From Burkholderia sp. IMCC1007 (GTDB lineage Bacteria; Pseudomonadota; Gammaproteobacteria; Burkholderiales; Burkholderiaceae), in the NCBI RefSeq assembly GCF_027257875.1, contig NZ_JAPVQY010000003.1:1-64000 (forward strand): a stretch of 64,000 nt of DNA, written 5' to 3'. Below the pieces are notes generated by a model. It searched no databases and was not told the DNA's origin. It saw nothing but the letters and a program-made list of their open reading frames with translations. This document shows positions 1 through 7,841 of this stretch, piece after piece; position 1 is the stretch's first letter, and the number at the start of each line of letters is the position of its first letter. The position numbers and the translations under genes are program-made.

Positions 1-195
1 GCCGCAGCCGGAGCTGCCGAGCAGCGCGAACAGTTCGTTCTTCGCGATCGTGAGATTTACGTTGTCGACGGCGGTGCTGTCGCCGAATTTCTTCACGACG
101 TTTTCGATGCGTACGAACGCGTCGTTCGGCTTGATCAGGTCCGTCGTCGCGTCGCGACGCACTGCCTCAGGTGTACTGAATGAATCCCGTTTCAT
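1..195 (-). CDS. potG: Polyamine ABC transporter ATP-binding protein, N-terminal part (runs off the window)
   Basis: Only the first 65 codons are present; the gene continues beyond base 1. The start ATG lies at 195-193. The protein begins MKRDSFSTPEAVRRD, followed by an ABC N-terminal strand (FVRIENVVKKFGDSTAVDNV), and the window ends inside the Walker A loop (LLGSSGCG, completed in the family as GKST). The long pre-domain leader and the VKKFG motif are typical of PotG/PotA-type ATPases, which energise putrescine/spermidine uptake at the inner membrane. The permease and binding-protein genes would lie outside the window. The choice of PotG over PotA or another CUT1-type ATPase is inference from the N-terminus only. 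Confidence 0.8.
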   Translation of the reverse strand, partial: MKRDSFSTPEAVRRDATTDLIKPNDAFVRIENVVKKFGDSTAVDNVNLTIAKNELFALLGSSGCG

Positions 196-706
196 GATGG
201 TCCGTGTTGAAAAGGTAAGCGAATGTCGACTGTCAGGCGACCGTCGGCCGGCGCGGCACAAGGCCGGGAGGCGGTCTGCGGCGCGACCGCTCATGCGGTC
301 GCGCGGTGCCGGCGGAGAGGGATCGAGCGACTCCTCATCCGGATCATGTGGTGCAAGAAAGCGGGTATCGGGCGCAACGTGCGGCGATCAGCAGCGACGG
401 CAGCCGGCCAGCACACCCAACGGCACCGGCTCATCGCGCATGGCGGCCATCGGCGGCCGGTCGGGCACGCCGACGGCTTCGTTCGCCATGCTGGCTGTCA
501 TGATGATTTCATCGGTTTTCATCGGGCTTTCCGCACGCATCTGTTGTGTCCAGTGCGAATTTTTAAACCCGTCAAAAACTTTTTGGATCGCGGATTTCCG
601 TTGCGGACATTGAACGGAATCGATGTGAGAAAAGGCCGCAGACGGCGCGCAGCGCGCGCCCGCGCGGCCATGCGGGAAACCCGGCCGGCACGATGGCCGG
701 CGGGCT
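196..706. other. Gene-free stretch upstream of potG-like gene
   Basis: About 510 bases with no convincing coding region; open frames here are short, arginine-rich high-GC artefacts. The A/T-rich patch around 565-600 is the best place for a promoter of the minus-strand transporter gene, but no clear -35/-10 pair could be fixed by eye. Confidence 0.4.
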
Positions 707-893
707 AGGGCCTGTTCACGCTAATAACGGGCTTGCGAACGTGCCTTTCCGCCCGCAGGGCAAGGAGTGAGGAGGCGCAATAGCCGTCGCTATTGCAACG
801 ACGAACGACGCCGCCATGCGGGCGGAAAGGCACGTTCCCCTGTTTGAAAAATTCATTCGTGGGGCTGGCCCGTTATTAGCGTGAACAGGCCCT
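707..893. repeat. Nested-palindrome MITE-like element (187 bp)
   Basis: A 26-bp perfect terminal inverted repeat occupies 707-732 and 868-893 (arm starts AGGGCCTGTTCACGCTAATA). Inside it is a second perfect 21-bp inverted repeat (737-757 / 817-837), and at the centre a third, GCAATAGC (777-784) / GCTATTGC (789-796). The element holds no gene and no clear target-site duplication was found. The whole unit could fold into one long hairpin. The architecture fits a non-autonomous transposable element (MITE) or a REP/BIME-like unit; which one is not decided by this single copy. Confidence 0.75.
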
Positions 894-946
894 GAGCGGA
901 GGGTGGGGAAAACGAGCAGTCGCGGCGGGGCGCCGCGCCGCCTGGA

Positions 947-1057
947 TCACGTCGCGTTCAGTTCCTTCCAGCGCTGGTAGGCGCGAATCGCGTCGCCGTG
1001 CTTTTGCTGGACCATCGGCGGCGCCGCGCGTCGACCGCCTTCGCGTACTCGGCATAG
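947..1057 (-). pseudogene. 3' remnant of an unrecognised gene
   Basis: On the minus strand the residues FYAEYAKAVDARR and, in another frame, DAIRAYQRWKELNAT followed by a stop resemble a genuine C-terminus broken by a frameshift. The fragment ends abruptly at about 1057 where an oppositely oriented LysR fragment begins, so this is a junction of two broken genes. The parent family was not recognised. Confidence 0.3.
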
Positions 1058-1303
1058 AAGCTGTTCGACCGCACGGGCCGCGTCACGCGGCTGACCGACG
1101 CGGGCGACGTGTATTTCCGCTATGCACGGCAGGCGCTGCACGATCTCGCGGAAGGCCGGCGCGCGATCCACGACGTGCAGGACCTGAGCCGCGGCGCATT
1201 GCGGATCGCGGTCACGCCGACCTTCACGACCTACCTCGTCGGGCCGCTCGTCGACGCGCTCCACGGCCGCTATCCGGACGTGTCGCTGTCGGTGCGCGTA
1301 GCG
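1058..1303 (+). pseudogene. LysR-family regulator fragment (CynR-like)
   Basis: The frame starting at AAG 1058 reads KLFDRTGRVTRLTDAGDVYF, then RYARQALHDLAEGRRAIHDV, then LSRGALRIAVTPTFTTYLVG. This is the end of a LysR helix-turn-helix domain, the linker helix and the first strand of the effector domain. About 82 residues remain of a roughly 300-residue family. The recognition helix and most of the effector-binding domain are missing, so no function is expected. The sequence is closest in feel to CynR-type cyanate regulators, but no cyanase gene is nearby. Both ends are abrupt. Confidence 0.7.
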
Positions 1304-1353
1304 AAATCGATCGAAGCGCGCGCGACGTTGAATCGACGTGCAACGAATGCGCG

Positions 1354-1554
1354 TCAGTTGTACCCGAGAATCGCCACCGCCGCGACATCCGGCCGATCGA
1401 GCGTACCGCCGACCAGCGACGTCGTCGGCTCGAGCATCGCCGCCTGATACGACGTCACGTGCACGCCTATCGGCGCACCCGTATCGTCCCAGACCGGCTC
1501 GTCGAACGCGTCGAGGGCACTGAAGAATTCCGCTTGTGTTTGCATCTGTTTCAT
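1354..1554 (-). CDS. Small hypothetical protein (66 aa)
   Basis: Starts at ATG 1554 with an AAAGGAG ribosome binding site a few bases upstream; a GTG two codons earlier is possible. The protein begins MKQMQTQAEFFSALDAFDEP, is acidic and ends in AVAILGYN. It has no signal peptide, membrane segment or motif I recognise. The good Shine-Dalgarno sequence and balanced composition argue that it is real. It lies between a LysR fragment and the DUF3422 gene on the same strand as the latter, about 35 bases downstream of it, so it may be the tail gene of that transcript. Confidence 0.55.
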   Translation of the reverse strand: MKQMQTQAEFFSALDAFDEPVWDDTGAPIGVHVTSYQAAMLEPTTSLVGGTLDRPDVAAVAILGYN

Positions 1555-1588
1555 CTCCACTCCTTTGCTTTGATATGTCGTTGATGTT

Positions 1589-2917
1589 CTAGCTTGCCTG
1601 CTTCAACGCCGCTGCCTGCACGGTCGGCACGGGGCCACCGTCATGCGCGGCCTCCGAGCGTGCGAGCTGCGCGCGCGTGCGCCGCGTGACGTGAATCACC
1701 GCGAACACGACCGGCGCGATCAGCAGCCCCTCCGCCAGTTCGGGATCGACCGGCAGGCTCATCACGTGCAGCGCCTTGAACGCCGCGGCCGCGAGCGACA
1801 GCACGTAGTACGAAATGGCCGCCACCGACAACCCTTCCACCGCGTGCTGCAGATGAAGCTGGTTGCGGGCGGTGCGCTCCATGCCTGCCAGCAATCGCGT
1901 CACGTCCTTTTCCTGCGCGAGATTCACACGCGTGCGCAGCAGATCGACGGCACGCGCGATTCGCGCGGCGATCTGCTCGTGGCGCGCCCACACGCTGCGG
2001 CACGTTTCCATCGCTGGCGCGAAGCGCCGCTCCATGAACTCGGCGATCGTCGGCATCCCTTCGATGCGCTCCTCGCGCAGTTCCTGAATGCGCGCCAGCA
2101 CGAGCTTCTCGTACGCACGCGATGCGCTGAAACGCCCGCCGGACCCCGACAGCGCCTCGACGCGCACCGCGAGATGCGTGAGCTTCACGAGCAGCGCCGC
2201 GTCGTCGCCGGCGGCGCCGCTCGCGTCCATCCGCTGCATCAGCGCATGCAGCGCCGCATGAATCTCGTCGAGCTCGCGGCTCATCTGTCGCGCCACCGGT
2301 AACGCGAGCAGCGCCATCATCCGGTACGTCTCGATCTCGTACAGCCGCTGCAGCAAACGGCCGCCCTGCTCCTCGCGGAAATCCTCGTCGACGACGAGGA
2401 AACGCATGAAGCCGTCGGCACGCACATGCCAGTCGCAGAACACCTTGCCGCCGCCGAGCACGTTGCTGCCGACGAGCGCGGGCCCGTCGATCCAGCGGCG
2501 CAGGTCGCCGCACACGAGCCGCGCGGCGTCGCCCGACAGCAACTCCATGCGCACCGCGACGAAGCGAATGCCCGCGAGCCGTGCGAACCATGCGGCCGGG
2601 ATGCCTTCGATCGCGAGATCGTCGAAATAGCCGGTGTCGCGGCGCGGCGCGACGAACGTGAAGGTCGAGAATTCGGTGTGGCGTTCCCACTTCAGATACC
2701 AGCCGGACGGCGACTGCACCGCGTAGTGCGTCGCGCCTTCGTGCGGCGCGTCGATGCCGGTGTCGCGGCACAGCGCGTGCAGCAGCGTTTCGTGAAGATC
2801 GGGCTGGCCGTCCGCGTAGATCGCATAGTGCGTGAGCGACACGGCTTCGGCGAGCCGCAGGAACGGCCGGGCATGCAATTCCGCGGCCAATGCGGCGCGC
2901 AACGGATGATCCATCAT
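1589..2917 (-). CDS. DUF3422 family membrane-anchored protein
   Basis: Start chosen at the ATG pair 2917/2914, giving a protein beginning MMDHPLRAALAAELHARPFL, the usual N-terminus of DUF3422 proteins; the longer frame from 3031 adds an unlikely arginine-rich leader. The protein is about 442 residues. The body is soluble with conserved segments such as LHETLLHALCRDTG and RLLQRLYEIETYRMMALLAL. A helical, coiled-coil-prone region follows, and a hydrophobic hairpin lies near the C-terminus (VAAISYYVLSLAAAAFKALH and LLIAPVVFAVIHV), so it is probably anchored in the inner membrane. The family has no assigned biochemical function. It is transcribed divergently from the LysR gene at 3078, a common sign of control by that regulator. 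Confidence 0.85.
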   Translation of the reverse strand: MMDHPLRAALAAELHARPFLRLAEAVSLTHYAIYADGQPDLHETLLHALCRDTGIDAPHEGATHYAVQSPSGWYLKWERHTEFSTFTFVAPRRDTGYFDDLAIEGIPAAWFARLAGIRFVAVRMELLSGDAARLVCGDLRRWIDGPALVGSNVLGGGKVFCDWHVRADGFMRFLVVDEDFREEQGGRLLQRLYEIETYRMMALLALPVARQMSRELDEIHAALHALMQRMDASGAAGDDAALLVKLTHLAVRVEALSGSGGRFSASRAYEKLVLARIQELREERIEGMPTIAEFMERRFAPAMETCRSVWARHEQIAARIARAVDLLRTRVNLAQEKDVTRLLAGMERTARNQLHLQHAVEGLSVAAISYYVLSLAAAAFKALHVMSLPVDPELAEGLLIAPVVFAVIHVTRRTRAQLARSEAAHDGGPVPTVQAAALKQAS

Positions 2918-3077
2918 CGGTACACCACTTTTCCTGTTCAACGCTGCGTGCCGGGCACGCCGGCGTGATTGCGGCACGGCATCGAACGATGCGGCCGACT
3001 CGATTCCACTATGGCAGACACATAACGACAATAAAAACGCATAATGCTGATCGTTACGTTCAGTTTTCCTGATACCA

Positions 3078-3953
3078 ATGAAGATGCTCGATCACGACGT
3101 GCTGGCCACCGTCGTCGCCGTCGCGGAAACCGGCAACATGACCCGTGCGGCCGAGGCCGTGAACCGCTCGCAGTCGGCCGTGAGCATGCAGATCAAGAGC
3201 CTCGAGGACGCCATCGGGCGCCCGCTGTTCGTGCGCAAGCCGCGCAGCATCGTGCTGACGCGCGAAGGCGAGGTCTTGCTGGGGTTCGCCAGACGAATGC
3301 TGGCGCTGCGCGACGAAGCGTGGGCGGCCGTGGTGCGCCCGGAAGTGACCGGTAAGGTGGTGATCGGCGTGCCGGACGACTATGCGTCGTCGCTGCTGCC
3401 GTCGGTGCTGAAGAAGTTTTCGGCGACTTATCCGAAGGTCGAGATCCAGGTGATCGGGCTGCCGAGCAGCGCGCTCGCGCCGCTGCTGAAGGACGGCACC
3501 GTCGATCTCGTGTGCGGCACGCGCATCAAGGGGCTGTCCGGCGACTTCATCCGCCACGAGCCGATGGCGTGGGCCGCGATGACGAACGGGCCGCGCGTGT
3601 GGGAGGAACGGCCGCTGCCGATCGCCGTGTTCATGCCGGGCAGCGTCGCGCGCGAGAACGCGATCCGCAGCCTCGAACGCGCGAAGCTGCCGTTCCGGAC
3701 CTCATACGAAAGCCCGAGCCTGCTCGGGCTGCTCAGCATGGTCGAAGCGGGCCTGGCGGTCGCGCCGCTCGCGCGCTGCGCGATTCCCGCGCAGTTGTCG
3801 ATGCTCGGCCGCTCGCATGGGCTGCCCGATCTGCCGCCGCTCGAACTGATCCTCGCGCGCAGCACGAAGTCGAAGCGCCCGCCGTGCGACTTTCTCGCGG
3901 AACAACTGATGGAAGACCTGCAGCGGCAAACCGGCCAGACCGGCGACGCCTGA
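3078..3953 (+). CDS. LysR-family transcriptional regulator
   Basis: A full-length 291-residue LysR protein. The N-terminal winged helix-turn-helix spans about residues 1-65 (VVAVAETGNMTRAAEAVNRS, then SAVSMQIKSLEDAIG as recognition helix). A linker helix and a two-lobed effector domain follow, starting near GKVVIGVPDDYASSLLPSVL. The N-terminal MKMLDHDVLATVVAVAETGN style recalls the LrhA/IciA branch. It may begin at ATG 3084 instead. The DUF3422 gene is divergent across a 160-bp gap, suggesting regulation of that gene and itself; the inducer is unknown. Confidence 0.9.
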   Translation: MKMLDHDVLATVVAVAETGNMTRAAEAVNRSQSAVSMQIKSLEDAIGRPLFVRKPRSIVLTREGEVLLGFARRMLALRDEAWAAVVRPEVTGKVVIGVPDDYASSLLPSVLKKFSATYPKVEIQVIGLPSSALAPLLKDGTVDLVCGTRIKGLSGDFIRHEPMAWAAMTNGPRVWEERPLPIAVFMPGSVARENAIRSLERAKLPFRTSYESPSLLGLLSMVEAGLAVAPLARCAIPAQLSMLGRSHGLPDLPPLELILARSTKSKRPPCDFLAEQLMEDLQRQTGQTGDA

Positions 3954-3983
3954 ACCACGGTCAGGCGCGCGTCGCGTACCACG

Positions 3984-4550
3984 TCACGAATCGCCCGGGC
4001 ACGGCTCGCCAGCCGCGAGCAGCGCCGCGTTGACGATGCCCGCGACCGTGTCGACGAGCGCTTCGAGCGTGTCGCCGTGCACGTGCCGCCCGGCCGGCGG
4101 AATGCATTCGTTGCGCCGGCCGCCCCACTGCGACCCGGCCGTCACCGACAGCGTCGCGCCGAACCGGTTGCCGTGCCGTCGACCGAAGATGCCGACGCGC
4201 TGCTCGCCCATGTAGGCTTGCTCGGGAAGACACAGCCGGATTTCGACGGCGACCTGATCGGGGTCGCAGGCCCGCGCGTTCGCATCGGCAGCCGGCTCGA
4301 ACACCTTGCCGATGCGGAACATCACGTGCGAATCCCATGCGGCCAACGGGCCGCCATCCGCGTCGACGCGTTCGATGTCGACCGACCACTGGTGGCGATC
4401 CGGCAATCGGATCGCCTGGCGCAGCAGCACGTCTGCCGCGCGAACCGTCACCATCAACTGCCTGGCGAGCTGTCTGCTCGACGGCAGCGTCACCACGCGC
4501 ACGCGACGGCTAGCGGGGCGCGCGGTGCGTACTTCTTCCGTCAGGTACAT
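3984..4550 (-). CDS. Hypothetical protein (188 aa)
   Basis: The start at ATG 4550 is set by a strong GGAGGATCC Shine-Dalgarno just upstream. The protein begins MYLTEEVRTARPASRRVRVV and has a mixed, soluble composition with two Cys residues far apart (ACDPDQVAVEIRLCLPEQAY) and a helical C-terminus (LEALVDTVAGIVNAALLAAG). No signal peptide or known motif was seen. It is convergent with the LysR gene at 3953 (30-bp gap) and lies downstream of another unknown gene (4675-5031) on the same strand, with which it may be co-transcribed. Function unknown. Confidence 0.7.
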   Translation of the reverse strand: MYLTEEVRTARPASRRVRVVTLPSSRQLARQLMVTVRAADVLLRQAIRLPDRHQWSVDIERVDADGGPLAAWDSHVMFRIGKVFEPAADANARACDPDQVAVEIRLCLPEQAYMGEQRVGIFGRRHGNRFGATLSVTAGSQWGGRRNECIPPAGRHVHGDTLEALVDTVAGIVNAALLAAGEPCPGDS

Positions 4551-4674
4551 GGATCCTCCTTCTCGAAGGCCAGCGCCGCGTACGACGCGGCGCACAAAAG
4601 TCTGCCGCGGCGGACCGGCGCACAGCGCGGCGATCGGCGAAAACGGCAGCAGGTCATTTGAGCAATCGGCGTGC

Positions 4675-5031
4675 CTACTCTGCGCGAACCTGCGTATCGA
4701 CGCGCACGCGGCGCGCGACCGGCCCGATCACCGCGTCGGCCTGCTGCGTGATCAGCAGGTGCAGCGTGAAGTTCAGATCCTCCGGGGCAATGTCGAATTG
4801 CACGTGGATCGCGCCGCGCACGCTGCGCGCGCTAATCACGTAGGCGCCGAGCGGGGACTGCAGCAGCGCCGCAAGCCCCGCGTGTGCGAGCGCGGCCGAG
4901 CCGGCGGTCAGCGTGACAGGCAGTTGCACGCGCGGGCGCGGCGCCGGCAACGGAATGACGGCTGGGCGCTTGCCGGAGGCCAATTGACGGCCGGCCACGT
5001 CGAAACGCGGGACGGGACGGATGAAGGTCAT
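4675..5031 (-). CDS. Hypothetical protein (118 aa)
   Basis: Start placed at ATG 5031 (MTFIRPVPRFDVAGRQLASG); an upstream ATG at 5124 is in frame, but the extra 31 residues look like leader. The Shine-Dalgarno is weak at either start. The composition is that of a small soluble beta-rich protein (VRGAIHVQFDIAPEDLNFTL) ending in a basic tail. It lies 124 bp upstream of the other unknown minus-strand gene and may form a pair with it. Nothing further can be assigned. Confidence 0.5.
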   Translation of the reverse strand: MTFIRPVPRFDVAGRQLASGKRPAVIPLPAPRPRVQLPVTLTAGSAALAHAGLAALLQSPLGAYVISARSVRGAIHVQFDIAPEDLNFTLHLLITQQADAVIGPVARRVRVDTQVRAE

Positions 5032-5491
5032 GGGGGGAAGGAAGCCGTCTCGGCTGTTCAACACATCCCCGAGCGTAGAAGCAGGGACATAAAGACCGTG
5101 CAAAAAAACGGCATTGCGGTGCAAAAAACGGCAGGTTTGGCGCCGGCACGGGCGGCGGGAAATCGGCGCAGGGTTCGATCAGCTCGATGAAGCACGCGAT
5201 TTCGTCGGCGTAATACGCGGTCGCGCTGTTCTGCCGCCGGCGGACGGTCGGCTTTCTCCCGCCCTGAATTCCGGCCGGGCCGAGCGCCGCCCCGGCCGCC
5301 GCGCGAACCTTCCCGCTGCGCGAACGCCGTCCGGCATCGGCCGCGGCCCGGCAGGCGGGCGTTCCCGCGCGGTGCTCAGGGCTTTCCCGGAGACGACGAA
5401 AACTCATACCCCGATCAGAAAACATCGATTCACCGGCCGCGCCGCCGCCCACCACAATCGCGTCGCTCCCACTCGTCGACGAGACACCGCA
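5032..5491. other. Intergenic region before the fae-like operon
   Basis: About 460 bases with no convincing gene. It contains a short tandem direct repeat GTGCAAAAAACGGCA (about 5098-5132, one copy with an extra A). This divergent gap should hold the promoters for the minus-strand unknown gene and the fae-like operon; none could be pinned down. Confidence 0.4.
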
Positions 5492-6016
5492 ATGACCGCA
5501 CCGCAACCCAGGCAGCTTTACATCGGCGAAGGCTTCGAAGGCCCCGGCGTCAACCTCGCGCACATCAACGTGCTGATCGGCCCACGCGACGGCCCCGCGG
5601 GTCAGGCGTTCGCGACCGCGCTCGCGACGCCGTCGGCCGGCCACGCGCCGTTCGTCGTGATCGCGCAGCCCGGCGTGCCGACCAAGCCGCTCACGCTGTA
5701 TGTGAACAAGGCGCAGATCGCCGGCGACTTCCACGGCAATGCCACGTGGGATGCGTCGCAGGCCGGCATCGCGAAGGCCGTGGCCGAAGCGTTCGAGAAC
5801 GGCACGTTGCCGCCCGAAGCGGAGAACGACTGGGTCGTCGTGTCGGCGAACTGGGTGAACCCGCAGACCGACGATCTCGACGCCGTGTTTGACAACAACT
5901 ACCGCGCGTGCCGCAACGCGATCGTCGCCGCGATGGAAGGGCTGCCGCACCGCGACGCGGTATTGGCCGCCGCACGCGACGTGTCGAACCCGTTCTACAC
6001 GCCGAGACAACACTGA
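5492..6016 (+). CDS. fae: Formaldehyde-activating enzyme family protein
   Basis: A 174-residue protein of the Fae family, which condenses formaldehyde with tetrahydromethanopterin; Fae homologues also occur in organisms where the role is less clear. It starts MTAPQPRQLYIGEGFEGPGV. The family signature NLAHINVLIGPRDGPAG carries the conserved active-site His (His24 here). The second half keeps the Fae fold (WVVVSANWVNPQTDDLDAVF, then RACRNAIVAAMEGLPHRDAV). An ordinary ATG is used. It heads a three-gene same-strand set with an aldo/keto reductase and an aldehyde dehydrogenase, suggesting aldehyde handling. The two downstream genes are damaged, so the pathway is probably not working as a unit. 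No tetrahydromethanopterin genes are in the window. Confidence 0.88.
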   Translation: MTAPQPRQLYIGEGFEGPGVNLAHINVLIGPRDGPAGQAFATALATPSAGHAPFVVIAQPGVPTKPLTLYVNKAQIAGDFHGNATWDASQAGIAKAVAEAFENGTLPPEAENDWVVVSANWVNPQTDDLDAVFDNNYRACRNAIVAAMEGLPHRDAVLAAARDVSNPFYTPRQH

Positions 6017-6055
6017 CCGACAACAACGGCCCGCAAGGCCGCACCAGGAGGAGGC

Positions 6056-7078
6056 ATCGAATACGTCCGCCTCGGCCAGTCAGGCCTGAAGGTGTCCCGC
6101 CTGTGTCTCGGCACGATGAACATGGGCACGCCCGAGTGGAAGCCGTGGATCTTCGACGAAGCGCAGAGCGAGCCGATCGTGCGCCGTGCGCTCGATGCCG
6201 GCGTCAACTTCATCGATCTCGCGGATTTCTGTTCGACGGGCGTCGGCGAGGAAGTGGTCGGCCGCATCCTGAAGCGCAATGCGCGCCGCGAGGAGCTCGT
6301 CGTGACCACCAAGGTCGGCTACGACATGGGCAGCTATCCGAACGCCGGCGGCCATTCGCGCAAGCACGTGCTCGACGGCATCGACGGGTCGCTCAAGCGT
6401 CTCGGGATGGATTACGTCGACATCTTCATGCTGCACTTCTTCGACGTGAACACGCCCGTCGAGGAAACCATGAGCGCGATGCACGACATCGTGCGCGCGG
6501 GCAAGGCGCGCTATATCGGCGTGTCGACGATGTACACGTGGCAGTTCGCGAAGATCATGCAGGCGTGCGAACGAAACGGCTGGCACAAGCCGATCAACAT
6601 GCAGCTGCAGCTGAACCTCGCGTATCGCGAGGAAGAGCGCGAGATGGTGCCGTACTGCATCGACCAGGGCGTCGGCGTGTCGGTGTTCAGCCCGCTCGCG
6701 CGCGGCCTGCTGACCTGCGAGCCGCAATCCACGCGCAACCAGACCGACTTCTTCACCGCGCAGATGTACGGCGACGCATCGTCGCTCGCGATCGCCGAAT
6801 CGGTCGCGAAGGTCGCGAAGCGGCGCGGCGTGCCGCCCGCGCAGTTCGCGCAGGCGTGGGTGCTGAGCCGGCCCGGCATTGCCAGCATGCTGGTCGGCGC
6901 GGACTCCGTCGCGCAAGTCGACAGCGCGCTCGGCGCGCTCGAAACGCGGCTCACCGACGAAGAGCTGCACGAACTGGAACGCAACTACACGCCGTGCGAC
7001 CTGATCAACGATTACACGGCCGGCAAGCGCATCGCGCGCGTGTCGCGTCCGGCGCAAGGCAGCTTTGCGGCAGACTGA
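6056..7078 (+). CDS. Aldo/keto reductase, probably decayed (no canonical start; catalytic Tyr replaced)
   Basis: The frame reads EYVRLGQSGLKVSRLCLGTM, the classic AKR beginning, right after a strong GGAGGAGG Shine-Dalgarno. The codon where ATG is expected is ATC (6056-6058). The first usable start is GTG at 6092, which would delete the N-terminal hairpin. Of the catalytic tetrad Asp-Tyr-Lys-His, the Asp (NFIDLAD), Lys (VVTTKVGYD) and His (IFMLHFF) are visible, but the Tyr is Cys: DFCSTGVGEE where relatives have DxYSTG (TGT for TAT). The NADPH-binding C-terminus (SPLARGLLTCEP and IASMLVGADSVAQVDSAL) is intact. The gene follows fae in the same frame, separated only by the TGA at 6014. I read it as a recently inactivated oxidoreductase, though an unusual AUC start cannot be excluded. 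Confidence 0.75.
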   Translation: MEYVRLGQSGLKVSRLCLGTMNMGTPEWKPWIFDEAQSEPIVRRALDAGVNFIDLADFCSTGVGEEVVGRILKRNARREELVVTTKVGYDMGSYPNAGGHSRKHVLDGIDGSLKRLGMDYVDIFMLHFFDVNTPVEETMSAMHDIVRAGKARYIGVSTMYTWQFAKIMQACERNGWHKPINMQLQLNLAYREEEREMVPYCIDQGVGVSVFSPLARGLLTCEPQSTRNQTDFFTAQMYGDASSLAIAESVAKVAKRRGVPPAQFAQAWVLSRPGIASMLVGADSVAQVDSALGALETRLTDEELHELERNYTPCDLINDYTAGKRIARVSRPAQGSFAAD

Positions 7079-7096
7079 CGCAAGGAACGACAGACG

Positions 7097-7453
7097 ACGA
7101 ACGAATTCCTGAGAACAGGCCATTACATCGGCGGCGAACGGCATGAATCGCACGGCGCGAGCGACGCGACCTATCCGGTGCGCAACCCCGCGACCGGCGA
7201 GACGATCGCGAACGTCGCGAAGGGCGGCGCCGACGACACGCAGCGCGCGATCGATGCCGCCGCCCGCGCATTTCCCGCGTGGCGCCAGTTGACCGCGAAG
7301 GAGCGCGGCGCGCGCGTGAAGCGCTGGGGCGAGCTGATGCTCGAACACCGCGACGCGCTCGCCGAGCTGCTGACGCGCGAACAGGGCAAGCCGCTCGCGG
7401 AAGCGCGCGGCGAAGTCGCGTACGCGGCGAGCTTTCCTGCGGGCGCGAAGCGA
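7097..7453 (+). pseudogene. Aldehyde dehydrogenase, N-terminal fragment
   Basis: The coding frame reads NEFLRTGHYIGGERHESHGA, then YPVRNPATGETIANVAKGGA and EQGKPLAEARGEVAYAASF, the N-terminal NAD-binding region of a succinate-semialdehyde-type aldehyde dehydrogenase. The expected ATG is ACG (7097-7099). Homology stops near 7453, about 120 residues into a family of roughly 480, so the catalytic Cys and Glu are absent. The sequence then passes directly into an unrelated module. It lies 18 bases after the reductase stop and in the same frame. Non-functional. Confidence 0.8.
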
Positions 7454-7517
7454 TACCGTGTGCGTCGACATGAATCGGACCGATGCGAGGCACGACGGTC
7501 AATCGCGGCGCGCACCG

Positions 7518-7730
7518 CGACTCTACGGATACTACGCGCGGCCTAGATTCGGATTCGATGCGCCGATTCCCGGCGAGCACGATGACGAAGCCGCGCTGTT
7601 CCAGTACTTTCGCGGATACCCGATCGGGTTGGCGGAAGGGGCCCTTCGATCGCTGCGCGCACTTTATACGACGGGAGTGGGGCGCGACTTCTGGCGCGTT
7701 GCCGGATCCCACCGGTGGATGACAAAGGCG
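7518..7730 (+). pseudogene. Duplicated 3' fragment of the GNAT-like gene downstream
   Basis: Translation PRLYGYYARPRFGFDAPIPG followed by ALFQYFRGYPIGLAEGALRS and FWRVAGSHRWMT matches residues of the complete gene at 8281-8490 (PRLHGYYAWPRFGFDAPIPG and FWRVAGSHRWVT) over about 70 residues at roughly 75-80% identity by eye. Only the C-terminal part is present, without its own N-terminal domain. It lies directly at the break point of the aldehyde dehydrogenase and is by chance in the same frame as the complete gene. The divergence shows it is an old paralogue rather than a fresh duplication. Confidence 0.7.
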
Positions 7731-7841
7731 GATGCCACGGGCGACCACCCCGCGTCGCGACTGGCCGTCCGGCAGACTCGGCACGACGGATTCGCGGCGA
7801 TATGCTGGGGCTTTCCGTTCCTTGTCTTGTCTTGTCCTGCC

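Noticed and set aside
5098..5132. Short direct repeat GTGCAAAAAACGGCA (two copies) as an operator
   Set aside because: Only two adjacent copies differing by one base, no dyad symmetry and no second location; too little to call a site.
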